Assembly: GCA_945952065.1 (NCBI GenBank)
Contig: CAMFGY010000041.1
Location: 1 to 33,708, forward strand
DNA: 33,708 nt
Direction: 5' to 3'
DNA from: an uncultured Burkholderiales bacterium
Lineage (GTDB): Bacteria; Pseudomonadota; Gammaproteobacteria; Burkholderiales; Burkholderiaceae_C
Positions 23,845 through 32,439 of this stretch are shown here, piece by piece. The notes beneath the pieces are model-generated. The model searched no databases. It was not told where the DNA came from and was given only the letters and a program-made list of their open reading frames with translations. The position numbers and the translations under genes are program-made. The first letter of the stretch is position 1; each line of letters opens with the position of its first letter.

Positions 23845-25146
23845 ATGCGTCAGTTTCTTGCCTCGTCCGATTCTTCGCGCCACGCCATCGTCATTGGCGG
23901 CGGGCCTGCTGGCCTGATGGCGGCCGAGCGTTTGCGGGCTGCGGGCGTGGAGGTGGATGTTTATGACGCCATGGCCTCCGTTGGGCGAAAGTTTCTTTTG
24001 GCCGGCAAGGGCGGTTTGAATCTCACCCATGCCGAGGTCGGCGAAGCCTTTGCCAGCCGCTTCAGCAGCGGCAATGGCGAAGCCTTTCCGGGGGTGCAGC
24101 AATGGCTGGATCGCCTTGACGGCCCGGGTCTGCGCGCTTGGGCACAGGAGCTGGGGGTTGAGACCTTTGTGGGCAGCTCGGGCCGGGTGTTTCCGGTCGA
24201 TATGAAATCGGCGCCCTTGCTGCGGGCTTGGTTGAGCCGCTTGCGCGCCTCGGGGGTGCGTTTCCATATGCGCCACCACTGGCTGGGTTGGAACGAAGCC
24301 CGTGAGCTTCGCTTTGCCCATGCCGGCCAGGAGGTGGCCGTTGCAGCCCCGGCGGTGGTGCTGGCCCTGGGCGGCGCTTCTTGGCCGCAGCTGGGCTCGA
24401 ATGCGGGCTGGGTGCCTGTCTTGACCGCCCGAGGCGTGGAAATCGCGGGGCTGCGGCCGGCCAATTGCGGCTTTGATTTGGGGCTGGCTCGCTCAGATGC
24501 GCAGAGCCCGGGCTGGAGCCCATTTTTTGTGCAGAAGTTCGCCGGCTTGCCGGTCAAGCCGGTGGCGCTGCATTTCGACGGTCAAAGTGGCCGCCGCTTC
24601 TCCCGCCAAGGTGAGTTTGTCATCACCGCCAGCGGCGTGGAGGGCTCATTGATCTATGCGGCCAGCAGCTTGCTGCGGGAGGAAATCGCCGAATTTGGTG
24701 AAGCCCTGATTCACCTCGATTTGCTGCCCGATCGGAGTGAGGAGTTCGTGCTTGCGGAGGTGACTCGGCCACGCGGCAGCCGCTCCATGTCCACCCATTT
24801 GAAAAGCCGCTTGGGCATTGATGGCCTGAAGGCGGCGCTCTTGCACGAGGTGCTGAGCAAGCAGGACTACGCCGATTTGAGCTTGCTGGCCTTGGCGCTC
24901 AAGCGCCTGCCGCTGCGGCTGCGGGCGGCCCGCCCCGTGGCCGAGGCCATCAGCACCGCCGGTGGTGTGCGCCTGCCCGAGTTGGATGAGGGCTTGATGC
25001 TCAAGCAATTGCCCGGCGTGTTTTGCGCCGGGGAGATGCTGGACTGGGAGGCCCCCACCGGCGGCTATTTGCTCACGGCCTGCATGGCCAGCGGTGTTGT
25101 GGCGGGTGAGGGCGCGGCCGCTTGGTTGATGAAGCGGCCTGTCTGA
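23845..25146 (+). CDS. NAD(P)/FAD-dependent oxidoreductase, TIGR03862 (PP_4765-like) flavoprotein
   Basis: A 433-residue flavoprotein of the HI0933/YhiN-related superfamily. The FAD-binding Rossmann motif HAIVIGGGPAGLMAAERLRAAGVEVDVYDA lies at about 13-42, followed by the family block VGRKFLLAGKGGLNLTHAE. Further signatures are FPVDMKSAPLLRAWLSRL, VLALGGASWPQLGSNAGWVP and the C-terminal AGGVRLPELDEGLMLKQLPGVFCAGEMLDWEAPTGGYLLTACMASG, where flavin contacts are completed. The reaction is not known for this family. ATG 23845 begins ten residues before the conserved core; an in-frame TTG at 23779 has no support. The 141-base divergent gap to the deacetylase gene shows no promoter I can defend. 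The stop lies inside a 20-base palindrome. Confidence 0.88.
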   Translation: MRQFLASSDSSRHAIVIGGGPAGLMAAERLRAAGVEVDVYDAMASVGRKFLLAGKGGLNLTHAEVGEAFASRFSSGNGEAFPGVQQWLDRLDGPGLRAWAQELGVETFVGSSGRVFPVDMKSAPLLRAWLSRLRASGVRFHMRHHWLGWNEARELRFAHAGQEVAVAAPAVVLALGGASWPQLGSNAGWVPVLTARGVEIAGLRPANCGFDLGLARSDAQSPGWSPFFVQKFAGLPVKPVALHFDGQSGRRFSRQGEFVITASGVEGSLIYAASSLLREEIAEFGEALIHLDLLPDRSEEFVLAEVTRPRGSRSMSTHLKSRLGIDGLKAALLHEVLSKQDYADLSLLALALKRLPLRLRAARPVAEAISTAGGVRLPELDEGLMLKQLPGVFCAGEMLDWEAPTGGYLLTACMASGVVAGEGAAAWLMKRPV

Positions 25147-25162
25147 GCCCGGCCGGGCTCAG
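25143..25162. terminator. Perfect 20-base palindrome between convergent flavoprotein and mipA
   Basis: CTGAGCCCGGCCGGGCTCAG is fully self-complementary and includes the TGA stop of the flavoprotein gene (25144-25146). It is 26 bases from the stop of the converging gene. It could end transcripts from both sides, although it lacks a T tract and a loop, so it may be a cruciform or protein site instead. Confidence 0.45.
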
Positions 25163-25188
25163 GGCGCGAGCCGGGATTGGCGCTGGGC

Positions 25189-25998
25189 TTAGAACAGATA
25201 GCCCAGAGCCAGCACACCGCTGACGCTGTTGTCTTTCTGGCTCAGCGGGCTCTTTTTCGCATCACCTTGCAAGGCCCGAGCCGAGACCGCGCCGGTCAGC
25301 GACATGCGGCGGTCAATCACATAGGTCAACGACAGATTGGCGCGGACATCCCGCACACCTGCGGCGGGCTTGTAAGCCGCCCAGCCGCTGCTGGCCGATT
25401 GCGCCGCGCTGACGCCAAAGTAGGACTGCATGTACTCGGCATTGGCCAGGGTCAGCGCACCCCCAATGCCAAGGCGCCATTGCGCCGCCAAAGCCATGTT
25501 GTAGGCCGCGCCCAGGTCCAGCTGCAGGCCTTTGCGATCATTGCCCGAGCCGTAGCGCAGCGAGGAAGTCAGCACGAAGCTGGGGCTGAGATTGAAGTTC
25601 AAGAATGCGCCGGCCTCGGGGCGGATGTCCACATCACCCATGCCGCGCAAGGCCGGTGACAGGTCTTCATCGCGGCCGGTGTCGACCGTGAGGCGCACAC
25701 CATAAGCCAGCGGCGCATGATTGGAGAAGTTGATGCCCAGGCCATTGCCCGTGCCGGCAAAAAAGCCATTGCTCCATTGGTAGTCCAACACCGGCAGGGC
25801 CATCGCGCGGGTCTCTTGGGAACCCATAAATTTCGGGCCAGCGGCCACGGCCACGCCCATCACGCCACCATCACGATCTGGCACGGCACCATAAATGCGC
25901 GCGGCATCGAAGGCCTGGGCCCAAGCCGTGTTGCTGGCCAGCATGGACATGCAGGCCGTCAGGCTGGCAGCAAGAAGGGGACGAATTGTTTTTTTCAT
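25189..25998 (-). CDS. MipA/OmpV-family outer-membrane protein
   Basis: A 269-residue outer-membrane beta-barrel protein. The signal peptide is clear (MKKTIRPLLAASLTACMSMLASNTAWAQA). The mature part has the MipA/OmpV start GGVMGVAVAAGPKFMGSQETRAMALPVLDYQWSNGFFAGTGNGLGINF, a run of alternating hydrophobic strands, DVDIRPEAGAFLNFNLSPSFVLTSSLRYG, and the terminal strand SVSGVALGYLF-like (ending in Phe, as the BAM signal requires). MipA was named as a scaffold linking murein enzymes in E. coli; in other bacteria family members act as pore or adhesin proteins, so the role here is open. The start at 25998 is set by the signal peptide; upstream in-frame residues are proline-rich and non-conserved. 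Confidence 0.88.
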   Translation of the reverse strand: MKKTIRPLLAASLTACMSMLASNTAWAQAFDAARIYGAVPDRDGGVMGVAVAAGPKFMGSQETRAMALPVLDYQWSNGFFAGTGNGLGINFSNHAPLAYGVRLTVDTGRDEDLSPALRGMGDVDIRPEAGAFLNFNLSPSFVLTSSLRYGSGNDRKGLQLDLGAAYNMALAAQWRLGIGGALTLANAEYMQSYFGVSAAQSASSGWAAYKPAAGVRDVRANLSLTYVIDRRMSLTGAVSARALQGDAKKSPLSQKDNSVSGVLALGYLF

Positions 25999-26225
25999 GG
26001 ACGAAGTGGGGGTGTAGAAGTTGTTGGGAGTGTCGCGGCGACCGCTTGGGGCGCTTGCCGCTGTTTGGCGCGCCAGCGCGTGACTATGACTGAAGTCTGT
26101 GACGCTTGCTGAAAGAGGCATTCTCTCTGCAAGCCTTGAAGGTGGGAGGCTTGGGGGCTTTGGGGGCGGCCCGGGGCCCTGTGGCAAACTGCGCGGCTTC
26201 GTGTTTTTGACGGGTCCCTGACGTT

Positions 26226-28607
26226 TTGGACAAGATCCTGCTACAAATTGCCGCGGAACTGAAAGTTCGCCCGGCCCAAGTCAACGCCGCCGTGGAGTTG
26301 CTCGATGGTGGCGCCACCGTGCCCTTCATCGCCCGCTATCGCAAGGAAGTGACCGACGGGCTGGATGACAGCCAGCTGCGTGAGATCGAGGCCCGGCTGG
26401 GCTATTTGCGCGAGCTGGAAGAGCGCCGCGCCGCCGTGCTCAAGAGCATTGAAGAGCAGGGCAAGCTGACGCCCGAGCTGCGCGCCGCCATCGAGGCGGC
26501 CCCCACCAAGCAGGAACTGGAAGACCTCTATCTGCCCTACAAGCAAAAGCGCCGTACCAAGGGCATGATCGCCCGCGAGGCGGGCCTGGAGCCGCTGGCC
26601 GACAAGCTCTTTGCCGACCCGAATCTGGACCCGATGAGCGAGGCCGCTGCCTTTTTGAACCCGGATGCCGGTTTCGCCGACGCATTTGCCGTCTTGGACG
26701 GGGTGCGCGATCTGCTCTCCGAGCGTTGGGCCGAAGATGCAGTCTTGATCGGCAAGCTGCGCGAGTGGCTGTGGGCCGAGGGCCTGTTCCGCTCCAAGCT
26801 GATGGACGGCAAAGACGAGAACAACCCGGACATCGCCAAATTCCGCGACTACTTCGATTACGACGAGCCGATCCGCAATGTGCCTTCGCACCGCGCTTTG
26901 GCGGTGTTCCGCGGCCGCACGCTGGAGTATTTGGATGCCAAGCTGGCGCTCGACGAAGAAGTCGTGGCCGGTCAACCCGGTCTGGCCGAAGGACGCATTG
27001 CCCGCCATCTGGGCTGGACCATGGGCAGTCGCCCGGGCGACGCGCTGATTCGCAAATGCGTGGCCTGGACCTGGAAGGTCAAGCTCAGCATGAGCTTGGA
27101 GCGCGACTTGTTCGCCCGCCTGCGCGAGGAAGCCGAGCGTGTGGCCATCAAGGTGTTTGCCGAAAATCTGCGCGACCTGCTCTTGGCCGCACCGGCCGGC
27201 AAACGGGTGGTCTTGGGCCTGGACCCCGGCATTCGCACCGGAGTCAAGGTGGCCGTGGTCAGCGACACTGGCCGGGTGCTGGACACCGGCGTGGTCTACC
27301 CGCATGAGCCCAAGAAGGACTGGGAAGGTTCGATTCACACCCTGGGCCGCCTGTGTGCCACCCATGGCGTCAACCTGATCGCCATTGGCAACGGCACCGC
27401 CAGCCGCGAGACCGACAAGCTGGCGGGCGATTTGATCAAGCGCATCCAACAACTGGCGCCGGGCACACCGATTGAAAAAGTGGTGGTCAGCGAAGCGGGC
27501 GCGTCGATTTACTCGGCCTCGGAGTTCGCTTCCAAAGAGTTGCCGGATCTGGATGTGACGCTGCGCGGCGCGGTGTCGATTGCGCGCCGTGTGCAAGACC
27601 CGCTGGCCGAATTGGTCAAGATCGACCCCAAGAGCATCGGTGTGGGCCAGTATCAGCACGATGTGAACCAAAGCGAGTTGGCCAAGATGCTGGACGCGGT
27701 GGTGGAAGACTGCGTGAACTCGGTGGGCGTGGACTTGAACACCGCCTCGGCGCCTCTGCTCACCCGGGTGTCGGGCTTGTCGGCCAATGTGGCGGCGTCC
27801 ATCGTGCGTTGGCGCGATGCCAACGGCGCATTCAAGAACCGCAAGCAATTGCTGGACGTGGCGGGCTTAGGGCCCAAGACCTTCGAGCAGTCCGCGGGCT
27901 TTTTGCGCATCCGGGACGGTGAGAACCCGCTGGACTTCTCTGGCGTGCACCCCGAAACCTATGCGCTGGTCGAGCGCATCTTGAAGACCGTGGGGCGGCC
28001 GGCTTCCGAGGTGATGGGCAAGAGCGATGTGATCCGCACCCTGCGGCCCGAGGCCTTTGCGGACGACAAGTTCGGCGCCATCACCGTCAAAGACATCTTG
28101 GCCGAGTTGGAAAAACCTGGCCGCGACCCGCGCCCCGACTTCAAGGTGGCCCGCTTCAACGAGGGCGTGGAAGACATCAAGGATCTGGTCGAAGGCATGG
28201 TGCTGGAAGGCACGGTTTCCAATGTGGCCCAGTTCGGCGCCTTTGTCGACCTGGGCGTGCATCAAGACGGCTTGGTGCACGTCAGCCAGTTGTCCAATAA
28301 ATTCGTGACCGACGCCCGTGAGGTGGTCAAGACCGGCGACATCGTCAAGGTGCGGGTGTTGGAAGTGGACATTGCCCGCAAGCGCATTTCGCTGACGATG
28401 AAACTGGACGCACCGGTGCAACGCAGCGGTGCCGGGGCGGGCAAGGGCGACAACAGCTACCGCCCGGCAGCGCGTCATGAGCGCAGCAGCGGCAGCAATC
28501 ACAAAGGCGGCGCTGCCGGGCGTTCTTCCCAGACCTCGGGTGCACCGGCGGGGGGCAGCGCCATGGCGGCAGCCTTTGCCAAGCTGCAGGGTGGCAACAA
28601 GCGCTGA
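26226..28607 (+). CDS. tex: Tex-family RNA-binding transcription accessory protein (TTG start)
   Basis: A 793-residue Tex protein, a nucleic-acid-binding factor related to eukaryotic Spt6. Domains in order: helical N-terminal part ([35 protein letters not shown], from about 6), YqgF-like RNase H fold near 326 ([18 protein letters not shown]), helix-hairpin-helix region about 500-565 ([24 protein letters not shown]), and an S1 RNA-binding domain about 655-728 ([34 protein letters not shown]). A low-complexity Ser/Gly tail follows. An in-frame TGA at 26208-26210 rules out any upstream ATG, and the conserved domain begins at once, so TTG 26226 is the only sensible start. The 227-base divergent gap to mipA contains GC-rich inverted sequence but no promoter I can defend. 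Confidence 0.95.
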   Translation: MDKILLQIAAELKVRPAQVNAAVELLDGGATVPFIARYRKEVTDGLDDSQLREIEARLGYLRELEERRAAVLKSIEEQGKLTPELRAAIEAAPTKQELEDLYLPYKQKRRTKGMIAREAGLEPLADKLFADPNLDPMSEAAAFLNPDAGFADAFAVLDGVRDLLSERWAEDAVLIGKLREWLWAEGLFRSKLMDGKDENNPDIAKFRDYFDYDEPIRNVPSHRALAVFRGRTLEYLDAKLALDEEVVAGQPGLAEGRIARHLGWTMGSRPGDALIRKCVAWTWKVKLSMSLERDLFARLREEAERVAIKVFAENLRDLLLAAPAGKRVVLGLDPGIRTGVKVAVVSDTGRVLDTGVVYPHEPKKDWEGSIHTLGRLCATHGVNLIAIGNGTASRETDKLAGDLIKRIQQLAPGTPIEKVVVSEAGASIYSASEFASKELPDLDVTLRGAVSIARRVQDPLAELVKIDPKSIGVGQYQHDVNQSELAKMLDAVVEDCVNSVGVDLNTASAPLLTRVSGLSANVAASIVRWRDANGAFKNRKQLLDVAGLGPKTFEQSAGFLRIRDGENPLDFSGVHPETYALVERILKTVGRPASEVMGKSDVIRTLRPEAFADDKFGAITVKDILAELEKPGRDPRPDFKVARFNEGVEDIKDLVEGMVLEGTVSNVAQFGAFVDLGVHQDGLVHVSQLSNKFVTDAREVVKTGDIVKVRVLEVDIARKRISLTMKLDAPVQRSGAGAGKGDNSYRPAARHERSSGSNHKGGAAGRSSQTSGAPAGGSAMAAAFAKLQGGNKR

Positions 28608-28651
28608 GCGTTTTCAAGCGCCGCTCGGTATGGGCGGGTGTGTGGAATGGT

Positions 28652-28673
28652 GGCGATTCGGCTTTGAATCGCC
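28652..28673 (+). terminator. Candidate hairpin after tex
   Basis: GGCGATTC (28652-28659) pairs perfectly with GAATCGCC (28666-28673) over a GGCTTT loop, 45 bases past the tex stop. No T tract follows, so it is a hairpin with possible terminator or mRNA-stabilising role. Confidence 0.45.
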
Positions 28674-28779
28674 GCAGATCGCCCCATAGAAACCTTGCTT
28701 GATCGCTTGGCTGCTGCAAACAAGTCCCAAGCACGCTATGGTGGCGGGCGTTTTTGCCAATGATTCTGTGAGCCTTTCA

Positions 28780-31056
28780 ATGCCTGCCACTGTCTTGAAG
28801 CCTTTGACTCTGCGCGCCGTGCCGGCGGCCTGTGCTGTTTTGCACTCGTTCTTGCTGCTGGGCATGAGCCTGGCGGGAGACGCTGCCCATGCCCAAGAGA
28901 TGCCGCCCGGCATGGGCGACAACCCGCCGCAGCAAGCCAACAGCCGGCTGGATCGCGTCAACATCAGTGCGCGCCAAACCGACACCGATTTGCGACGCAA
29001 AGCGCCTGTGGCCAAGCAAATCTATGGTCGCGAAGAGATGGACAAGTACGGGGACACCAATGTCTCCGATGTGCTCAAACGCCTGCCCGGCGTGACGGTG
29101 CAAGATGGTGGCCCGCGCATGCGAGGGCTGGGCTCGGGCTACACACTGATTCTCATCAATGGGGACCCGGCGCCTCCCGGTTTTGCCCTGGACCAACTCA
29201 GTCCCTCGCAAGTGGAGCGCATTGAAGTCACCAAGGGCCCCAGCGCCGATCAAAGCGCACAAGCGGTGGCCGGCGCCATCAACATCATTTTGAAAGATGC
29301 GCCTCGCGTCAGTCAGCGGGACTTGCGTTTGTCCACCGGCTACAGCGCCGTGCGGCCCACACCCTCGGGCAACTTCACTTATGGCGAGCGTATCGGCAAT
29401 GTGTCGCTGTCTTTGCCTGTGTCGGCCTTTGAGTGGCGCGGCCAAAATCAATTCGTGACCGACCGAGTCGTGCTTGGCGCAGACAAAAGCCGCCAAAGCT
29501 ACACCCGCCTCGGTGAGCAAGACAACTGGGGTCATGGCTTCAACAGTGCGCCGCGCTTGAACTGGCGCATCAGCGACGAAGAGAGTCTGGCGCTGCAGGC
29601 CTTTGTGCAAAAAGGCTATTGGAACAACCGCCAGACTTTCAACAAGATCGATGCGCCGCAGACCTTGCCCTTTGCCGATGATGATGCGCGCAGCCAAGGC
29701 ACCTGGCAGAACATCCGGGGCAATGCGCAATGGGTGGATCGCTTCAGCGATGCCCAGCGTGTCGAGCTGAAACTGACGCTGCAAGACTCCAAAGGCACGT
29801 TTGACAATCTGAGCTACCGCGAGTCCAAGCCGGGTGCCGGTCTGCAACCCTATCGCAACACGGTGGGCAACAGCCACGATCAAAGCCTGATCCAGGGCGG
29901 TAAGTATGGGCATCTCTTGGGTGATGAGCACAGCCTGTCGCTGGGCTGGGAGTTGGAATGGCGCAAGCGCGATGAGCAGCGCACCCAAACCCAGAATGGC
30001 CAGATCCTGCAGCCCAAGTACGACCAGCAGGTCTTCTCCGCAAACATCGAGCGCCAGGCTTTGTTTGTGCAGGATGAGTGGGAGTTGTCGCCGCAATGGT
30101 CCACCTATCTCGGCCTGCGCGGCGAGCGCATCAAGTCCAGCAGTCGCGGCACGGATCAGCAGTACAGCAATGTCAGCACCGTGGTGACGCCGCTTTGGCA
30201 TCTGAACTACAAGCTCGATGCCAAGGGCCGCGACATGATTCGCGCCAGCCTGACGCGCAGCTACAAGGCGCCGGAGTTGAATGCCTTGTTGGCTCGGCCC
30301 CTGACCAACAATGTGAAGCCGGTGTTTGCGCCCGATGGCGTGACGCCCTTGCCCAATGACGAGCTCAACCCGGATCGTGCCGGCAACCCGAATTTGAAGC
30401 CTGAGTTGGCCACCGGCTTGGATGTCGCGTACGAGAAGTACTTCAGCGGCGGCGGCATGGCCAGCCTTGGCGTGTTTTATCGCGACATCAGCGATTTGAT
30501 TCGCAACCGGGTGGCCCTGGAGTCCGTGGACTGGTCACCGCTGCAGCGCTATGTCAGCCGCCCGGTGAACTTTTCCAAGGCCCAGACCATGGGGCTGGAA
30601 TTGGAAGTCAAGGGCCGCGCGGGCGAGTTGTTGCCGGCCTTGTTTGACCCCAAGCTGGCGCTCAATCTGCGCGGCAATCTGAGCCTGTATCACTCCAATG
30701 TGGATGCTTTGCCCATGGCCAACAATCGCTTGGACGGGCAGCAGCCCTGGTCGGCGAATGTCGGCTTCGATTACCGCCTGAGCAGCCTGCCCTTGAGCAC
30801 AGGCCTCTCTCTGGCCTACACGCCCGGCTATGTGACGCAGCAGACACTGAACCAGTCCTTGGAGGTGGCCAACACCCGCTCGCTCGATGTCTATGCACAG
30901 TGGGTGTTCAGCAAGTCCGCATCGCTGCGACTCTCGGCCAACAATCTGGCGCCCTTGGACTCGCGCTCTTTGACCTTGCTCAACGATGGCGGCAGCACCC
31001 AGGTCTTGCGGGAAGGCCGCACGCAATGGGGCTTGGCCTTGGAACTCAAGCTCTGA
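28780..31056 (+). CDS. TonB-dependent outer-membrane receptor
   Basis: A 758-residue TonB-dependent receptor. The signal peptide runs to about 40 (AVLHSFLLLGMSLAGDAAHAQE). The plug domain begins VAKQIYGREEMDKYGDTNVSDVLKRLPGVTVQDGGPRMRGLGSGYTLILINGD and contains VERIEVTKGPSADQSAQAVAGAINIILK, the plug-end signature. The rest is a 22-strand barrel with extracellular loops, including LNPDRAGNPNLKPELATGLDVAYEKYF, the usual NP-L-PE region. No N-terminal signalling (STN) domain is present, so no sigma/anti-sigma pair is expected. The chain ends LALELKL, with a terminal Leu rather than the usual aromatic residue. The start at 28780 is set by the signal peptide. The ligand cannot be named; I find no convincing Fur box upstream. 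A patatin-like gene follows after 13 bases, probably in the same operon. Confidence 0.92.
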   Translation: MPATVLKPLTLRAVPAACAVLHSFLLLGMSLAGDAAHAQEMPPGMGDNPPQQANSRLDRVNISARQTDTDLRRKAPVAKQIYGREEMDKYGDTNVSDVLKRLPGVTVQDGGPRMRGLGSGYTLILINGDPAPPGFALDQLSPSQVERIEVTKGPSADQSAQAVAGAINIILKDAPRVSQRDLRLSTGYSAVRPTPSGNFTYGERIGNVSLSLPVSAFEWRGQNQFVTDRVVLGADKSRQSYTRLGEQDNWGHGFNSAPRLNWRISDEESLALQAFVQKGYWNNRQTFNKIDAPQTLPFADDDARSQGTWQNIRGNAQWVDRFSDAQRVELKLTLQDSKGTFDNLSYRESKPGAGLQPYRNTVGNSHDQSLIQGGKYGHLLGDEHSLSLGWELEWRKRDEQRTQTQNGQILQPKYDQQVFSANIERQALFVQDEWELSPQWSTYLGLRGERIKSSSRGTDQQYSNVSTVVTPLWHLNYKLDAKGRDMIRASLTRSYKAPELNALLARPLTNNVKPVFAPDGVTPLPNDELNPDRAGNPNLKPELATGLDVAYEKYFSGGGMASLGVFYRDISDLIRNRVALESVDWSPLQRYVSRPVNFSKAQTMGLELEVKGRAGELLPALFDPKLALNLRGNLSLYHSNVDALPMANNRLDGQQPWSANVGFDYRLSSLPLSTGLSLAYTPGYVTQQTLNQSLEVANTRSLDVYAQWVFSKSASLRLSANNLAPLDSRSLTLLNDGGSTQVLREGRTQWGLALELKL

Positions 31057-31069
31057 TCAGCCTTCACCC

Positions 31070-32164
31070 ATGACGCGAACGATGCAGGCTTTGCAGATCC
31101 ACGCGGGCCCGCGTGCGCGTGCACGCTTGGCCGAGCGAGGTTTGCGCCCCGAGGACATTCGGGTGCTGCCGGCCGCCGCCGGTGGCCCCAAAGGATTGAT
31201 CCTCGGGCCCCTGGACCAGTTTTTGTTTGGGCATTGGCTGGCCCAAAGCAGCCAGCAATTGCATTTGCTGGGGGCGTCCATCGGCGCGTGGCGCATGGCC
31301 ACGGCTTGCCTGGGGCGCACGGCCGTTGAGGCCCAGGCCAATTTTGAGCAGTTGGCCGATGCTTATGTGCACCAGCGCTATGACAGCTTGCCCGGCAAGA
31401 TGCCCAAGGCCAAAGACGTCAGCCGTGGCTTTGCGGCTCAGTTGCAGACCTTTTTCGGCGGGCGTGAGCACCTGGCGCTGAGCCACCCGCGCTATCGCCT
31501 GCATCTGTTCACCTCACGCGGACAGCATGTGTTGGCAAGGGAGGGGCGCTGGCGCACACCCCTGGGCTACACCGGGGCGTTCATGGCCAATTTGCTGCAC
31601 CGGCGATCTCTGGGGCGCTGGTTGGATCGGGTTGTGTTCTCCGCGCCGGGGGAGGCGCTGGGCGTGCCTTTGCATGACTTCCGCAGCCAGCGGGTGGCGC
31701 TGACGGAACAAAATTTTCAGCCAGCTTTGCTGGCCAGTTGCTCGATTCCGTTTTGGCTGCAGGCGGTGCATGACATTCCCGGTGCGCCTCGCGGGGCCTA
31801 CTGGGACGGCGGCATCACCGACTACCACCTGCATCTGGACTACGCCGCCATGCCGGGAGAGGGCTTGGTGCTGTATCCACATTTTCAGCAGCAGGTGATT
31901 CCGGGCTGGTTGGACAAGGCCTTGAAGTCGCGCCATCGCCCAACGTCTTGTTTGGACAATGTGGTGCTGCTCTCGCCGCACCCCGAGTGGATCAAAACCC
32001 TGCCCAGGGGCAAGTTGCCCGATCGAAACGACTTTCAACACTTCGGTGACGATGTGGCGGGGCGCGCCAAGGCTTGGCTGCGCGCCATCGCGGAAAGCCA
32101 GCGTCTGCGTGATGAATTCGCCAGCGCCTGCGAGCGGGCTTCGGTTCAGGCCTTGCCTTTGTAA
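31070..32164 (+). CDS. Patatin-like phospholipase family protein
   Basis: A 364-residue protein with the patatin catalytic layout. The oxyanion-hole loop AAAGGPKGLIL (about 34-44) is followed by the nucleophile elbow LLGASIGAWRMA (GxSxG) and the catalytic Asp in the D-G-G motif of GAYWDGGITDYHLHLDYA. These Ser-Asp dyad enzymes hydrolyse acyl chains of lipids. There is no signal peptide, so it should be cytoplasmic or membrane-associated. ATG 31070 is used; ATG 31082 would remove four residues. Only 13 bases separate it from the TonB receptor, implying co-transcription, but the shared purpose is not evident. It ends just before the thrS leader promoter. Confidence 0.82.
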   Translation: MTRTMQALQIHAGPRARARLAERGLRPEDIRVLPAAAGGPKGLILGPLDQFLFGHWLAQSSQQLHLLGASIGAWRMATACLGRTAVEAQANFEQLADAYVHQRYDSLPGKMPKAKDVSRGFAAQLQTFFGGREHLALSHPRYRLHLFTSRGQHVLAREGRWRTPLGYTGAFMANLLHRRSLGRWLDRVVFSAPGEALGVPLHDFRSQRVALTEQNFQPALLASCSIPFWLQAVHDIPGAPRGAYWDGGITDYHLHLDYAAMPGEGLVLYPHFQQQVIPGWLDKALKSRHRPTSCLDNVVLLSPHPEWIKTLPRGKLPDRNDFQHFGDDVAGRAKAWLRAIAESQRLRDEFASACERASVQALPL

Positions 32165-32186
32165 GCTCCTTGTCGCTGAGCGGGGC

Positions 32187-32192
32187 TACAAT
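32187..32192 (+). promoter_or_regulatory. Putative -10 element for the thrS leader transcript
   Basis: TACAAT matches the sigma-70 -10 consensus in five of six bases. It sits about 38 bases before the leader peptide start, placing transcription start near 32199. I find no good -35 at standard spacing, so activity is inferred from position. Confidence 0.4.
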
Positions 32193-32229
32193 GCAGGCCT
32201 CAGCAACGAACAAGGGCGAGAAAGGCATC

Positions 32230-32316
32230 ATGGTTATGACACCGCGAACTACGACCTCACCTGCACAGGGTGTGATGTCGGCCGCGCTTTTGTCACCCCT
32301 TCTCGCATTGCTCTGA
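32230..32316 (+). CDS. Threonine-rich thrS leader peptide
   Basis: A 28-residue open frame starting MVMTPRTTT. Codons 4, 7, 8 and 9 are ACA, ACT, ACG and ACC, so every threonine codon occurs exactly once within a stretch of six codons (32239-32256). GAGAAAGG lies directly upstream (AAAGG at 32221-32225), four bases from ATG 32230 and ten from the in-frame ATG 32236, either of which could start it. The rest of the peptide is Ala/Leu/Ser/Pro-rich with no recognised domain. A terminator and thrS follow. The likely role is to make ribosome progress depend on charged tRNA-Thr, as in the thr, his and trp operon leaders. The peptide itself is probably not functional. No experimental evidence is available from sequence. 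Confidence 0.7.
   Translation: MVMTPRTTTSPAQGVMSAALLSPLLALL
32252..32280 (+). promoter_or_regulatory. Leader hairpin over the last threonine codons
   Basis: CGAC-c-TCAC (32252-32260) pairs with GTGA-t-GTCG (32272-32280), eight pairs interrupted by one mismatch around an 11-base loop. A ribosome stalled on the threonine codons would occupy its left arm. It directly abuts the antiterminator segment starting at 32281, so it could act as the early pause hairpin. Confidence 0.45.
32281..32291 (+). promoter_or_regulatory. Antiterminator arm complementary to the terminator
   Basis: GCCGCGCTTTT (codons 18-21 of the leader peptide) is the exact reverse complement of AAAAGCGCGGC at 32348-32358, the 5' arm of the terminator. 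Pairing of these two segments would prevent terminator formation. Eleven uninterrupted pairs, seven of them G-C, exceed the stability expected by chance over this distance. Confidence 0.6.
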
Positions 32317-32347
32317 TCCGCTCGACTCACGACAGCGGTTCTCAAGA

Positions 32348-32378
32348 AAAAGCGCGGCAGTCAGCCGCGTTTTTTTTT
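32348..32378 (+). terminator. Attenuator terminator upstream of thrS
   Basis: CGCGGC (32353-32358) pairs with GCCGCG (32364-32369) over an AGTCA loop, extended by a G-T wobble and A-T pairs, and followed by nine T (32370-32378). It ends about 60 bases before the thrS ATG and downstream of no complete gene other than the leader peptide, so it terminates the thrS leader transcript itself. Confidence 0.88.
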
Positions 32379-32439
32379 GCCCTCGCGCTGACGCCTTTTC
32401 ATTCCAATTGCATCGTTCTGCCGAAACTCGGAGTGCCTC

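Noticed and set aside
28755-28775. AATGATT fragment before the TonB receptor as a Fur box
   Set aside because: Only about six bases fit the 19-base consensus and there is no second half.
32170-32192. TTGTCG as -35 for the thrS leader promoter
   Set aside because: Only 11 bases separate it from TACAAT, too short for a sigma-70 promoter.
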